Below are positions 48,174 through 60,156 of a DNA stretch of 64,000 bases, one piece after another. The stretch covers positions 30,423,521 to 30,487,520 of the forward strand of contig OZ038435.1 of the NCBI GenBank assembly GCA_964036275.1, written 5' to 3'. Source of the stretch: Litoditis marina (taxonomy: Eukaryota; Nematoda; Chromadorea; Rhabditida; Rhabditidae). The first letter of the stretch is position 1; every line of letters starts with the position of its first letter. Under the pieces are notes generated by a model. The model was not told the DNA's origin, ran no database searches, and saw nothing but the letters and a program-made list of their open reading frames with translations. The position numbers and the translations under genes are program-made.

Positions 48174-51100
48174 ATGAATTGTAAGTGGTAGATTAATCAT
48201 TTTTCCCGCAATGAAAGAGTCTTCTTAAGAAATATGTCGAGCAAGAAACGAATAATAATGTAGTATAGTAGTACATGCAGAAGAAGATATATAGAATTAG
48301 AAATAATAAAAAGAGAAAATTTAGAGTCCGCCGTCGTCCTATAAAAACTGCACGTGTAATAGCGCTGCAGTGAGAAAGTATGTGCTCCGTTCGTACTCCA
48401 ACCGCGAATGTTAAATTTACAAAATGATTAATCGCATTTGTTTATCGACTATTCTCAATGTGACGGCAAAAGTAACGCACGTACGATACGAGGTTTTAAA
48501 TATTATTATCATTCTGCAAGCCCGCGATTTTTTAGAAAATAAGGGATTAATGCTTCATCATTAACGCAAATACCCGGGTGGGGCTATAATTTTTGCGCTT
48601 ATTGGATGGTGCTGTTCTGCTTTTTAGGTCGGTCAGACTGTCTTGTAACTTAATAGTATTATTTTCAGCTACAGGAGAAGCGGGAATTGAAGTGCCGACG
48701 TCTCAACTTCCACTTATCATTGGGGTTCGCAGAAAGATTGTCAAGGAAATCGAAAACGAGACAAGTTGCAGAGTCACGGTTGTCGACAGAAATTTTTCAA
48801 ACGGTATGCTTGTTCTCCTGATTCAGTGTCTCTTGTCTTTGCACCATATACTAGGTGTTCACACGAAACCTAACCTATTGGTAACTTGTACCACATCGGA
48901 CGTCGGATTCACACGCAAATCACAAAAGCAAATGTATTGTATTGACACATTTTGGAATATAAAACTTCTATTCTTTTCAGCATAAGTGTGGCTTGCCTTG
49001 AAATTGTTTAGAAAGGACTCACTCCTTTGATCAGCTATTACATGGACTGACCGCTTCATCATTGCGGGTCGTTTCAGAATATTATGTACATAAAAACGTC
49101 CTCACTCCGTTTTGATACGGTTATAAAACCACATAGACTGCTTGAGAATTGCTTAAACATATTTATAAGAAACATGCTTTATTTCAGCACGTATATGATT
49201 TTTGCGTCGCTGCGTAATGTAGTCCATCAGTGCGGTCGACCACATTTACTCATTTCAGATGGACGTAATCGTAGATCTGTGGTTATTATTGCTGGCAGTT
49301 ACCAGGCAATCGTCAATGCCAAACTCAAATTGTTTGGTCTGCTAGCGAAATCGGAACAACTGAAAGAGTAGGTTTTGCTGAAATTACTACTCATTACATT
49401 TTAACTCACTTTCAACTTGTAATCCGTAACCGAAGCGTAAACACGGGGGACTGGCTGCAAAAAACTGAAAACCTGAGATTTGAACGCAGTGCCCTGTCCT
49501 CACAGTTCCTGCTGCCGAATAGGCAAAAATGGTAGCAGCAGCGTTCGCTATCATGAATATTGATTTTTCATTCGTCATAGAATCTAGCATCCACAAGATC
49601 AACGATCTATACTACGATTTCTGTAGTGCTGCTATATTTCACAGCATAAAATGTGATTCATGACGTGTGTTTTATGCAAGTATCGATGTAATTTTGCAGA
49701 TGGATGTGTTCGGACAGAGTCACCAAGCTTGTCAATGAATGGGATGATGAGACACTGGTGGATTTCCAGACCAAGAGCAGCGTGTACTTCGGTAGGTCTT
49801 CAATAGATCCATTCTGTGTGTTGTATTTGTATGGAACGAGCAATCCAGATTAGTGCACTGTTGTATTCGACTTTTTTTGACTGTCTTCTTTTGCAGCCAC
49901 ATGAAATTTTAAAAGAAAGTCCATTCTGGCCTTCTTCAGAAAAAAAATGACTAGTTTTGATGAAATTGATGAATTTGTCTTTCATTTAATGGTGATAATT
50001 ATAAGGCTCTTCTCCAAGTAAATTTTAATCCCTCAAAACATTTTGATCCATTTTGTATGGACCTTGAAAGAGTTTATTCTAAGGTACGGGTATTTTTGCG
50101 ACATTCGCATTTTTGATTCATTTTGTATGGACTTTCACTTCATCTTCACTTTAGTCTGCTTGTTTCAGATTTTGAGGATAGCGGCGAAGTAACTATGAAA
50201 GCCTGGGAAAAGGATCATTTGATGTACGCAAAAAAAGAACTGGAGAATCACGAATCCAATCTGTCTGGCGCAATAGGGTTAGTCATTTGTACTCTCCTTC
50301 TCAGTTGCTCTCTCTCAGTTGCTCTATCTTCATCTCTTTTCTTCTCTCTCTCGCTCTCTCTCTTCCAAATTGAACACTATATCAACAAACTATGTTGCAA
50401 TATATAGAAGTTTTTATCACTCAGTTATTTCTATGGTGTTTCCTTTTGGGAAGAATGAGGAAAAGGGTCGGAGAAAAAGTTTATGAATAACTGAGCAAAG
50501 TGTTTTGGCTTTAGTAGCTGTTTCCTGGTTGCATCTCAAATGCCAAATACCAAAATCACTTGACATAACCAAAAAGTCTCACTGTATCCAAGTTTGGTTG
50601 CCTTTCAGATGCAACCCAGTTGCATTTGTGAGCAACCAATAGTTCTGTACAGATGCAACCTGGTTGGTTTTTGGTTGCATGCAACCCGGTCGCATATATA
50701 ACGCGCCGCTATTTCCTGACTTCAGAAGCAGTAGCCGAAAGCGTCCCAGTCATGCCGAAGAGAAGCCAACAAGTGATGATCGTAAGCCCACCGAGGGTCA
50801 TCTAGACGGAAGTTCAAACGAAAGGGATGGTGTTCAGGAGAAACGACCCAAGTAAACTATTTTCTATTGAAATTTACAACATTTTAATGTTTTGTAGTTC
50901 TCTATTATAAATTGTATGCTGGTCCATTTTCAATGGGAAAGTCATATATGGACAAAAAGAGACAGTTTGCTGGAGGATGAAAAAGTAGAACTGGCAAAGT
51001 TGGCTAAATAGCCAGAAAATCCCGATATCCTTGCGAAACTGCTTCCATTCATTCACGTGGTTTTCTGCATACTCTACACATTCACCTTATTTTGCCTGAA

Positions 51101-54100
51101 ACTCATGTTTGCAGTTGCAGCGTATATTTCGAAAATGATGAATTAAGTGCCAGTTCACGTGCAAGTAATTTCAGGTATCCGAAGCATATGAATATCCTGA
51201 TGCTTGGTGAGACGGGTGTCGGGAAGTCGACCTTCATCAATGGTCTGGTGAATTACCTGAAGTACGACTCTATGGACCAGGCTCTCGATGATGGAGTCCA
51301 TATTCTGATCAAGTCTTCGTTTACGCTGACTGACGATGATGTGAGTGAAATTTTGCAGGATTTACAAAATTTCACTGCGGTCTGCGGTGCATGAACATGA
51401 ATAAGTGATGAAATTCAGTGTAGTTGAATGGCTTGATCAGTCGATAATATGCATGGTTTTTTCTTGCAAATCTGAAATCTCGAAGTATGAATCCAGTCTC
51501 AGTATATTTTTCTTTAGTTCACTGCCAAAGAATTCGAGCTCGAGCCAACCGTTGAAGATGAGCAAGGAATCGCTTCTAATGAGAGTATGACAAAGGGTCA
51601 CTCTGCTACCCAGGTATGCATTTGGAATTGTTTTAGTTAGGCTCAACAATTCTTTAAAAAATGATAATTCTATTCTTGATAATTGTATTTTACGTTTTTC
51701 CTTCAACTGAAAATATAATTTCGCCGCCCATTCAGTTCAGTGGCCTACACTTAGATTTTTCTGACCAGAAGGTTAATATGTCCAATTCCTTCGCGAATTC
51801 CAGGTTCCGCCGTGAAACCTTCGGTTAATTGCTCTTTTGACACGGTTTGTGAATTGTGTTAAAGGCCAGGCGGATTACAGAAGCAACCGGGTTGATATCA
51901 ACCAAAAGTCAACCCGGTTGCTTTTGTAAAGAAAATTTGGTTGATTTTCAAAGCAACCAAAAAGCAACCGGATTGCTTTTGAGAAGCAACCAACCTCTCT
52001 TTACAAAAGCAACCGGGTTGATATTGAAATCAACAAGCTCTATTACTTCACAAAAATCGGTTGCTTTTGTAAAGAAAAGTTGGTTGGTTCTAAAAAGCAA
52101 TTTGTATGCTTTCTGAAAGCAACCAAATTTTCTTTACAAAAGCAACCGGGTTGCTTTTTGTTTGATATCAACCCGGTTGCTTGTGTAATTGGCCGTTAAA
52201 ATATAATTCACAAAATGTGCGATTTTTCTGTTGTTATGTGTATTTTCATTAAAGGATCCCAAGTCTTATGTCTTCTCGTGGTTCGATGAGGGAGAAGAAA
52301 AATCGATCCGAATTATTGACACTCCCGGAATTGGCGACACTCGTGGATTGGACCAGGACAAGATCAACTTCGATAAGATTCTCTCCTTCATTGCGGACTT
52401 CAGGTACTACTACTTATGTTTGGCAACAATGACTTCACGTTTGACATTAAAGTTCACACTTCATCATGAACACTAGCGCCTCCACTGTTTCTAGGTTGAA
52501 CTAGAAAATCGTGTGAAAGGTTTGAATGTTTTTTTGTATTTTGTAATACTCAAGTTGGTTGCGATTTCAGTTTCAAGAGTTTGCTTTTGACTGAGAAATG
52601 TTTCTCAATCATTAAAACTTTAAAGTTTCTCTGAAGTTCTCAAAATTTATACAATATTTGACACACTGCTGTGTTGAACAGCTTTTTTTGAAGAATGTTC
52701 CTACGTTGTGTGGTCACGTTTTGTTCTTGTTTCAGCGACCTGCATGCTATTTGCATTTTGGTCAAGCCCAATGCCTCTCGTCTCACTTTGGCGTTTCGAT
52801 TCTGCATTGATGAGTTGTTGGTTCACCTTCACAAGTCGGCCAGCAAGAATATTCTATTCTGTTTCACCAATACCAGGGGAACCCTCTACAAACCGGGCGA
52901 CACCCTGCCAACTCTCAGGGAACACCTGGACAAGCTGAGGGACACAAGAGGAATCGATATCCCGCTCAGCAAGTGAGTTCTATGCTGATTGCGTCATGTA
53001 GAATTTTTATCTGAAATGGTTTCATTTCGGATATAATCATCTACATCTAATGATTTTATGTCAACGGAAACAGAGACTCACTTTTCACTACTTGCATTTT
53101 GATGGTTTCGCCTACTCCAGCGCTCATCTGCCTTTGCACCCCTGAAATTTCCGGGAAAATACAGTAGCTAATTGTCTGCAAAAGTAATTATCATTGTGAA
53201 TAAGGTGTTTGTAGTGTGGGCTACTAGGCATGGGTGAGCGTTATTACCAGTTCTTGCTGAGCCATGAAAATACTGCTCCAGACTACAGTATCCTATTGCT
53301 TGCAGGTCTACTTTGTTCTCGTTTGACAATGAAAGTTTCCGTTTCCTCTGTGCATGTAAGAGTGGATTCGCTTTTTCCGATGTGGATAAGGACAATTTCG
53401 ATGGCAGCTGGAAAAAGTCTGTGGAGGAAGCTGTCAGGTTGGTATTGATTATATTGTACAATAAAATTCTATGTAACCACAGTTATGACTGTGTTTCTGT
53501 ATGAATCTGGTGCTCACACCGTATTTTCTATGTAAAATGTTCTCTCTTGCCTACTAGGTGTTATTGAAGTAGAATTTGAAACTCGATTTTTCTCAAATAC
53601 TCATTTTCAACAGGAGTAACAACCCTATTGTCTAACTATTTCTCAATTCTACACTGGGCGTAAGTATACTGGTTTGTGCTCTCCTCTGTCGACCAAATGG
53701 TCTTCATTGTCGACACAAACACATTTTTCGCTTCTTAGCGAAACAATTTCAGATACACCGAGGGCAAAGAAACCCGTCTTGGACTATGAAACATAGACAC
53801 ACTTGTAGTACCAAAAAACTTTATTCAAAAAGGTTTTTTTCAAAAGTTATAAAATACCGAAAGTTTATAAAATGAATGCGAAAGAATACCAAAATTATTT
53901 TTTGAAAGGTTAAATTAGGAATATATGTTTCATTCAGGTTGTTCACGCGCATCACCGAGCTCCCGGTTCATTCAGTGGAGGACACGTTGTGTCTCAACAA
54001 CACCCGATCTGTCATTCTCACCCTCGCTCGACCTTTGGCTGAAATCGCTAGAAATCAAATGATCAATAAACAACTGATTGAGGACAAGCTGGTAGAGGTA

Positions 54101-57100
54101 GGGTTGATGGTTTCACACATTTGTTAGTGGACAACTTTTAAATAGCGGTTATCGATGTCTTTTCATTGATTGAGTTTGAGTTTTTTTTATTTCTAGGTTT
54201 CGTGAGGTTCCGACAGTTTTAGTAGTTGCTATACAATTTGGGCTATTTTGGTCAAAGTTCATTATTTCTTCATCAGTTCTACGTACAAAATGTCAACGTT
54301 CTTTCATTAGGTTACCTGACCAAGGTCGAAATTTTGAGTTTTCTAGTTGTAATAGTTATCGAGTTTCCTGTTCGACTTTAACAACCCTAGTAACTAAGCT
54401 TCGAATGTGACTGTCCCCAATTTGGCCTGACTAAGAATCGTCTCGGTCTTCTAATTCATGGTTTTAACTTTTTTCCATTAAAGGTCGAAAATCACATCAA
54501 AGACGGGAACGATCTTCGCGGAAAGCTTCATGTGGATCAGGTAGGAAACATATATTGATTGTTCTTCATTCCTGTGTATGTGGCACTATTCAGTGATATT
54601 GCTTCGCGCTCCCTACTCATAATGATTGATAATGATGTATCGCTACGGCTATCTGGACAGAAATTAGAAATTATCGAATTTGCTCGTTCCAGTTATTGGC
54701 CAATTACACATGCAACCGGGTTGCATGCAACCAAAATGCAACCAGGTTGCATGTGTAAAGACAGTTTGGTTGCTTTCGGTTGCTTTTCAAATGCAACCAA
54801 AAGCAACCAAATTGCATTAAAACCGGAAAATGTCCGAAAATTGAGTGTTTGGTTGCACTTGAAAAGCAACCAAAAGCAACCCGGTTGCATTTGGAAAGCA
54901 ACCGAATTTTCTTAACACATGCAACCCGGTTGCATTTTGGTTGCATGCAACCTGGTTGCATGTGTAAACCGCCCCAGTTATTAGGTTGTGTTGAAGATAG
55001 AGTAGTTAAAATTTAAAACTGTTAGCTATCTATGAAATTGGGAAATTTATGAAGTATGTACTTTTATAGATTGTGATTCGTGCTGAGCAGATCGATTACC
55101 CGCAAACGGTGTGTACCGCAGCTGGTTGCGTAGAACATCGCCGATTCAATGCTGACCCGAATGCTCCCGTACAGACAGTTTACAAGACGATCTGTCACGA
55201 TCATTGTTGTTTGAAAGGAGTACAGGTGAGATATTCACTATTATTCCCTCCGTTACCATCAATACTAGAAGTGTATATTCAAAGTTGAGTGGAAAAGACA
55301 TGTAGTTGCAGCAAAAATATTTGAAACGACGTCTCGATAAACATCACCTAGGGCACCTATGGCGGGCTGAGATTAGTCCATGTCTCTCAATTTGGCGTAC
55401 TACCATCGCGTGTCTTGTGTATGGTATCTCAGTTATCATGAACCAAATACAACCACACCCCTCTCTGTAATGAGTGAGGCATTCTCTGGTTTGAACGTAG
55501 ATCAATGATTAAATAAATCTTGCAACGGATCGGAAAATGACATTATGGGGCATTGGCTTTCATGTGTGGTATGGGGTTCGGGTTGTGTTTAAAAAAAATG
55601 ATGATTTTTCGATAAAAAAAAACGAATGCGCAGTGATCAGAAATACTCTGGCTCATAGTATGTCTGTTAGTGCACGTCATTCATTTCGTTTGCTGCAGGT
55701 GGAAAACTGTCCGAACCAGAATCTGCAATACTGTTGGGCGATGAGACAAAGTGGCGGAGAAGAGTGTCGTGTGTGTGGTTGTCATTGGTCGACTCACATG
55801 CACATTCGCTACAAACTCAATCAAACCATGGAAAAGGTGGGTACTAAACTATATATTTCTCTAATCAGAAGATTCTCCGGTTTTTATGTTTTTCGATAGT
55901 TTATAGGACGGAGTAAACCACATGTTCGAGAATGTTAGCTTGCTGACTATATCGTTTTCACGATTCGTACTAACGTTCTAATTTGCGTAAGAACCAGACA
56001 TTTGACAGTGTGAACTTGTTTTTATTAATAGACCACTGGAACTATGAACGCTACTTCTTAGTAGTCCTCTATACCACTTTATTGACGACATCACTGATTT
56101 TAGGTTACCGATCCTACTGTCGAGGCTAGTATCGCCAACAAAGATGATCTAGTGGAAACGGCTGAATTGTTCCTCAAGGCCGAACGAGAGAAGGTGAGAT
56201 TTGCAATAAGTCTTCGGTGTACTTCACACTTTATCTCAGCCTGCAGTAGATTTAGTCAACTCAACAAACACTGGCTGATGAAATCCAGGTTAGTGAAGGG
56301 GTCGCGCTAGTTTAACCTTGCTTTGTTATGGTACAATCATTCCCCGTCACTGAAAGTGCAATTAAAAGCTGCACGTGGTCCATTTATAGCCCAAAAGAGA
56401 AATGGAGTGGTATTTTTAGCCTAGCGCGGTATTATCTGATAAATTGTCAAAAATATAAACAACATCGGGACATGGAGGTCCCACGCCTGCGCGAAGTCAA
56501 CTCTGTTTTCTAATATTCATTCACATCTCTCCCCCTTCGTAACATGGGGAAATTATGACTGTTCTGTCATTGAATCGATTTTCCGCAAAGCTGTGTAATA
56601 TAAATTTCATTTGTTGTAAGCGAAATTCATGTCTATTTCTGTTTGCAGGTGGGAGAACTGAAGACGGAATCGGAGAAGATCACGAAGTATTGTGCCGAGT
56701 TTGCTGCTTTCCTGGCCAAGCATTCTATCCTGCCCTACAACGACTCGTACCGCCAGTATATTGAACATCTCATCAAGGAAGAGGTCAGTTTTGACTTGAT
56801 AGCAAGGTCGAACTGCTGAATTCAACATGCCATATTCCTATTCGGAAACAACGCACTATTTTACTTCTGCTGAGAAGTTTTCAACCATTGAAAAGTATCA
56901 TTTTTTTCAACGGAAATATCATTTTTCTCTCAAAAAAGATAATCAAAGCCATTTTGCATACCTTGTTTTCGAATGTTCCAATACAAACAACGTGCTTGTA
57001 ATTCTGTTCGTCTTTTCATGGTCTGCATTTTTAATTTCTAGGAATCAAATTTATTGGCTGTAAACTAATGTATATTTTCATATAGGCTCATATGAATATA

Positions 57101-58330
57101 CTTGACCGATTTTCAGTTGAATCGATATTTTGTGTTTCAGGGGGAGAAGGTGGCAGGCGGCGGCCCAGCTGATCTTCTCGAGCAGATGCAACGTCATCAG
57201 GCGGAATACAGACAGCAGGTGGGTCAGACTAGGCTGGTTATAGTCTTTTTCATTTCTACTGACACTACTGATTACCAAACTTTCATTCCGTTTAAATCAC
57301 TTAATTTTTTGTCGGTGATGTTAACAATTTTAGCTTTCGAATCGAATCTAATTGCGTATTACAATATTACAAAAATTGTTCGGAAATGTTTCAACAAAGT
57401 TGAAGGTTGCTTTACAGAAACAGTTTGGAAAGTTGGAATGTATACTGTGGGGTCTCAGTGGGAATGATATGGACTGTATTCGGCCTCATTCGAGCTGCGG
57501 CTTCTAGTTTAGTTATCTTATAGGGAACTACGAAATACCTCTTCTTGTATGGGTGGTGGCAACCGTATGTGTCATTTAGAGGTATGGAAGACCCTGCTAC
57601 CACCCGGCAATAGAGTTGGTCATGGTTGATTATCGCGAGTGGTCACCTTAAGCAAGAATATCAGTAACTCTGAAAACACTAGTTAGCTTTAGGTCAAAAT
57701 AGTTTTATGTTAATTGCAGGTGTCGCTTCTGGACGAGAGCATGAGTTTGAAGAATGCCTCGGTGAAGGCTCGCGGAGTAACCGATGTGAACGACATGGTT
57801 CAGGAGCTTAAGACGCTGAAGCACTGCGGTTCGGTGCTCACGGAGGTCCAGGTAAGGGTTTACAAACATGAGTATAAGTTTGTTCCACAGAACGGTGAAT
57901 GGTAGAGTCTGTCCGTCCAGTATTGTGAACCTTAAGTAAATGACAGCTGCAGCATATCTCCGTTCTCAACTTTGTTGTTTTCCATCTCGCCCGGTTTACA
58001 AATCACTGCCAAGCTAGTAGGATGGTTAGCAGCTCCTGTCTTTCTGTTTTTTTGCTATTTCGAATCTCGCTCAAAGTTTCATGAATTTACGACCACTTTT
58101 GTCCTCTGAGAGTAGTTAAATATAAGTTTTTTTCGTTATCAGATGGGTGATAAATCGTACGAAAAACACTTTTTTTTTTACAGAGACTCGAGTTGCTGAA
58201 GGTTCGTGAGCGACAGATGTATGCGGGAAAAGTGGTACCGATCGATGGAGAGAATAGCCGACTGACTGCCCCGATGAGATTGTTGAAGAGGCTCAAGACC
58301 ACGTTTTTCGGCGGACAGCCGCACCCTTGA
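48174..58330 (+). CDS. KH-like domain GTPase with Cys/His module (gene 4)
   Basis: Exons: 48174-48180, 48669-48803, 49259-49367, 49700-49791, 50169-50277, 50726-50851, 51175-51340, 51518-51613, 52255-52403, 52736-52972, 53306-53437, 53938-54097, 54484-54540, 55070-55225, 55699-55836, 56104-56193, 56649-56783, 57141-57218, 57720-57851, 58184-58330. Sum 2451 nt, 816 residues. Exon lengths equal those of gene 2 except the two linker exons. KH-like unit: VPTSQLPLIIGVRRKIVKEI then LKLFGLLAKSEQL, with GVRR at the GxxG place. Basic/acidic linker (SSSRKRPSHAEEKP). G1 GETGVGKST ~204-212; SATQ; DTPGIGDTRG; FTNTRG. Cys/His module VCTAAGC, ICHDHCC, CRVCGCHWSTHMH. Helical tail, ending FFGGQPHP. Predicted GTPase with possible RNA and zinc binding. 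The seven-nucleotide first exon (ATGAATT) is assigned by phase and by analogy with gene 2. Introns carry the GCAACC-family elements. Confidence 0.88.
50290..50370. repeat. CT-rich low-complexity tract
   Basis: Alternating CTCTCT and CAGTTGCTCT words in the intron after the 50169 exon of gene 4. No coding meaning. Confidence 0.8.
50513..50700. repeat. Degenerate GCAACC-family repeat
   Basis: Words GGTTGCAT, GATGCAACC and GCATGCAACCCGGT in both orientations, resembling 54698-54973 but without clear ends. It reaches to within ~25 bp of the linker exon at 50726. Confidence 0.55.
51175..51340 (+). CDS. Walker A exon of gene 4
   Basis: 166-bp exon, NILMLGETGVGKSTFINGL, ends LTDDD. 164 of 166 bases equal those of the gene 2 exon at 28805-28970. 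Confidence 0.92.
51864..52194. mobile_element. GCAACC-family palindromic element, copy 1
   Basis: Ends are GGCC...ATTACAGAAGCAACCGGG on the left and, reversed, GGCCAATTACACAAGCAACC on the right. The body is made of alternating GCAACC(C/G)GGTTG words in both orientations. GTTAAA flanks both sides (51858-51863, 52195-52200), a possible target duplication. Intron of gene 4 before the DTPG exon. Confidence 0.75.
54698..54973. mobile_element. GCAACC-family palindromic element, copy 2
   Basis: Ends GGCCAATTACACATGCAACC and, reversed, GGCGGTTTACACATGCAACC. CCAGTTATT lies directly outside both ends (54689-54697 and 54974-54982), a 9-bp target duplication. The body alternates GCATGCAACC and GGTTGCAT words. 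Intron of gene 4 before the Cys/His exon. Confidence 0.8.
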
Positions 58331-58544
58331 TCACATTTCCATATTGACTTGATTAGCAGACATTGACACCCCCTTTAGCTTACGTTTCCTATTTCCTTCG
58401 TTATAATTGTTGTCGCCTCCTTTTGAGGCCATCTTCATCTCACTTGTGACATGTCACACTGTTTTAGTGTACTTTTTCTCCTTCTCTCCCATTATGTACC
58501 TTTTCTCTCCCATTATAATCCTATGTAACTTAGTAGTGTATTTG

Positions 58545-59280
58545 GGGAACAATGTAGAGTTACCCCCCACTTTTCCAAAACTGTATTGGGCGAGGGGAAG
58601 TGTATAGTGACCCCCCACCCGCGCACCGTAACCGCGCACCGTGACGCGACCGCGCCGCGTCTAATTGGTTGCGTAGGTTGACTGAGTATCCGCTGTATTA
58701 GGTAGCGTTTGAAAAATTTACGAATTTAATAATTTCTTTTTGTTATGTTTATTGTATTTGTTTTTTTGTAATAAGTTTAATTATCATGCATTTATGATTC
58801 TTGTTGATGCGTTTTTTATGTGATGCGCCTTTGTTGCTTTCATGGATTCATGGATGATAAATTATAGTTTATTTTCAGGTTGCTGTAGTTTGCCACTTTG
58901 CAGGTGGGGGGGGGGGGGGGGGGGGGGGGGGGGTGTGAACAGTGTACCTCTACCCCCCACTCGGGGGTGGGGGGTACAAGTAAAGTGTATTTGTACCCCC
59001 CCACCCCCGAGTGGGGGGTAGAGGTACACTGCTCATTCCAAACTAAAAATATGTTGTTGGGGGGGGTAAGTGTACATGATTGCCGGGGATGTAGATTTAC
59101 CCCCCACTTTCTATTGTGGGGGGTAAGAAGTAACTATCTACAATGTACCTTTACCCCCCACCCTCAATGTACTTATACCCCCCACCTAGAAGAGATTTTG
59201 GTGCTTTTAGCTTGGGTGGGGGGTCAGACTACCACGGGGGGGGTCAAACATAGGGGGGGGGGTAACTCTACATTTTTCCC
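58545..59280. mobile_element. 736-bp G/C-tract element with 8-bp target duplication
   Basis: Ends GGGAACAATGTAGAGTTACC and, reversed, GGGAAAAATGTAGAGTTACC, continuing into C/G runs. TGTATTTG flanks both sides exactly (58537-58544 and 59281-59288). Inside are a run of about 30 G from ~58905, a large inverted repeat at ~58938-59032 built from CCCCCCACTCGGGGG words, and repeated ACCCCCCAC words on both strands. No transposase. A hAT-type MITE is the likeliest class from the duplication length. Located just downstream of gene 4. Confidence 0.88.
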
Positions 59281-59288
59281 TGTATTTG

Positions 59289-60156
59289 TATGGTTTTGTT
59301 TTGTACATTGTTGTTTTCATCGTTTTTGTTTTTACATAAGTTTTACGTTATTGTTACACTTTTCCAGAACTCAAGTTTTATTTCACTTATCGCTCATTTA
59401 CTTGTTTACATGCGAATGTATATACCTCAGCTCACTTGTTGATTTAGGCAATGAATAATGTATATTTTGTTTATTTGGAAACTGTGACGTAAACTGGTTT
59501 TGAAATCTGCTAATCCGCAAAACTTCGAAAGAAAACTAATAATACTCCGACAAAGCCTGCTTCCCAATACCTCGTTTTGCCAGCGCAAACGGTTGTCAAT
59601 TGCTGGTAGAGAGCGCGTAGATCAATGATAGTTGATTGTTGTATCGAAGCTTCATTTACGATTATAACAGTGGTCATATCATAATGATATCCTCCCCGTG
59701 ATCATTCAGAGACATGCTGTAGGGCCCTGAAAGCTTCGTTTGCCAAAATTACCAGATTCGACTGAGCAAATTCACATCAACAAAAAAGAGAAATGATTAT
59801 TTGACTGTTCGAGGAAGTCCCTGAATTCATGTTCGTTCAAAACAATATGATATGCCTCAGTTTTACTATTTCACATCTTTTGTAAATGTCTGAATCATTA
59901 CACCGACAGATACGAGAGGCGATAGCTGAATCATGTACCAGTCATCTACAAGTACAACATTTGAACAGAAATACATTACACTTTTTGAGTAACTAGTTTT
60001 ATTCGCGGCGTATATGGTGGTATAATGCAAATGTGAATATATACAACAATAACAAAAAAACAGAACAATTTTAAATTTGCAAAAAAACAAGGATAACTAA
60101 TGCGAGAAACAAGAGATAATATGTACAGTTGTAGATATGGTTGATCCGATTGATTC
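59289..60156. other. Tail-to-tail spacer, gene 4 / gene 5
   Basis: AT-rich sequence between the MITE and the gene 5 stop. Holds the 3' UTR of gene 5 with its poly(A) signal; nothing else recognised. Confidence 0.5.
59998..60003 (-). terminator. Poly(A) signal of gene 5
   Basis: TTTATT on the plus strand, AATAAA in gene sense, ~155 bp beyond the gene 5 stop codon (60157-60159). Confidence 0.6.

Noticed and set aside
58898..59458. 186-codon open frame rich in glycine
   Set aside because: It runs through the poly-G tract and inverted repeats of a MITE and has no protein-like composition afterwards.
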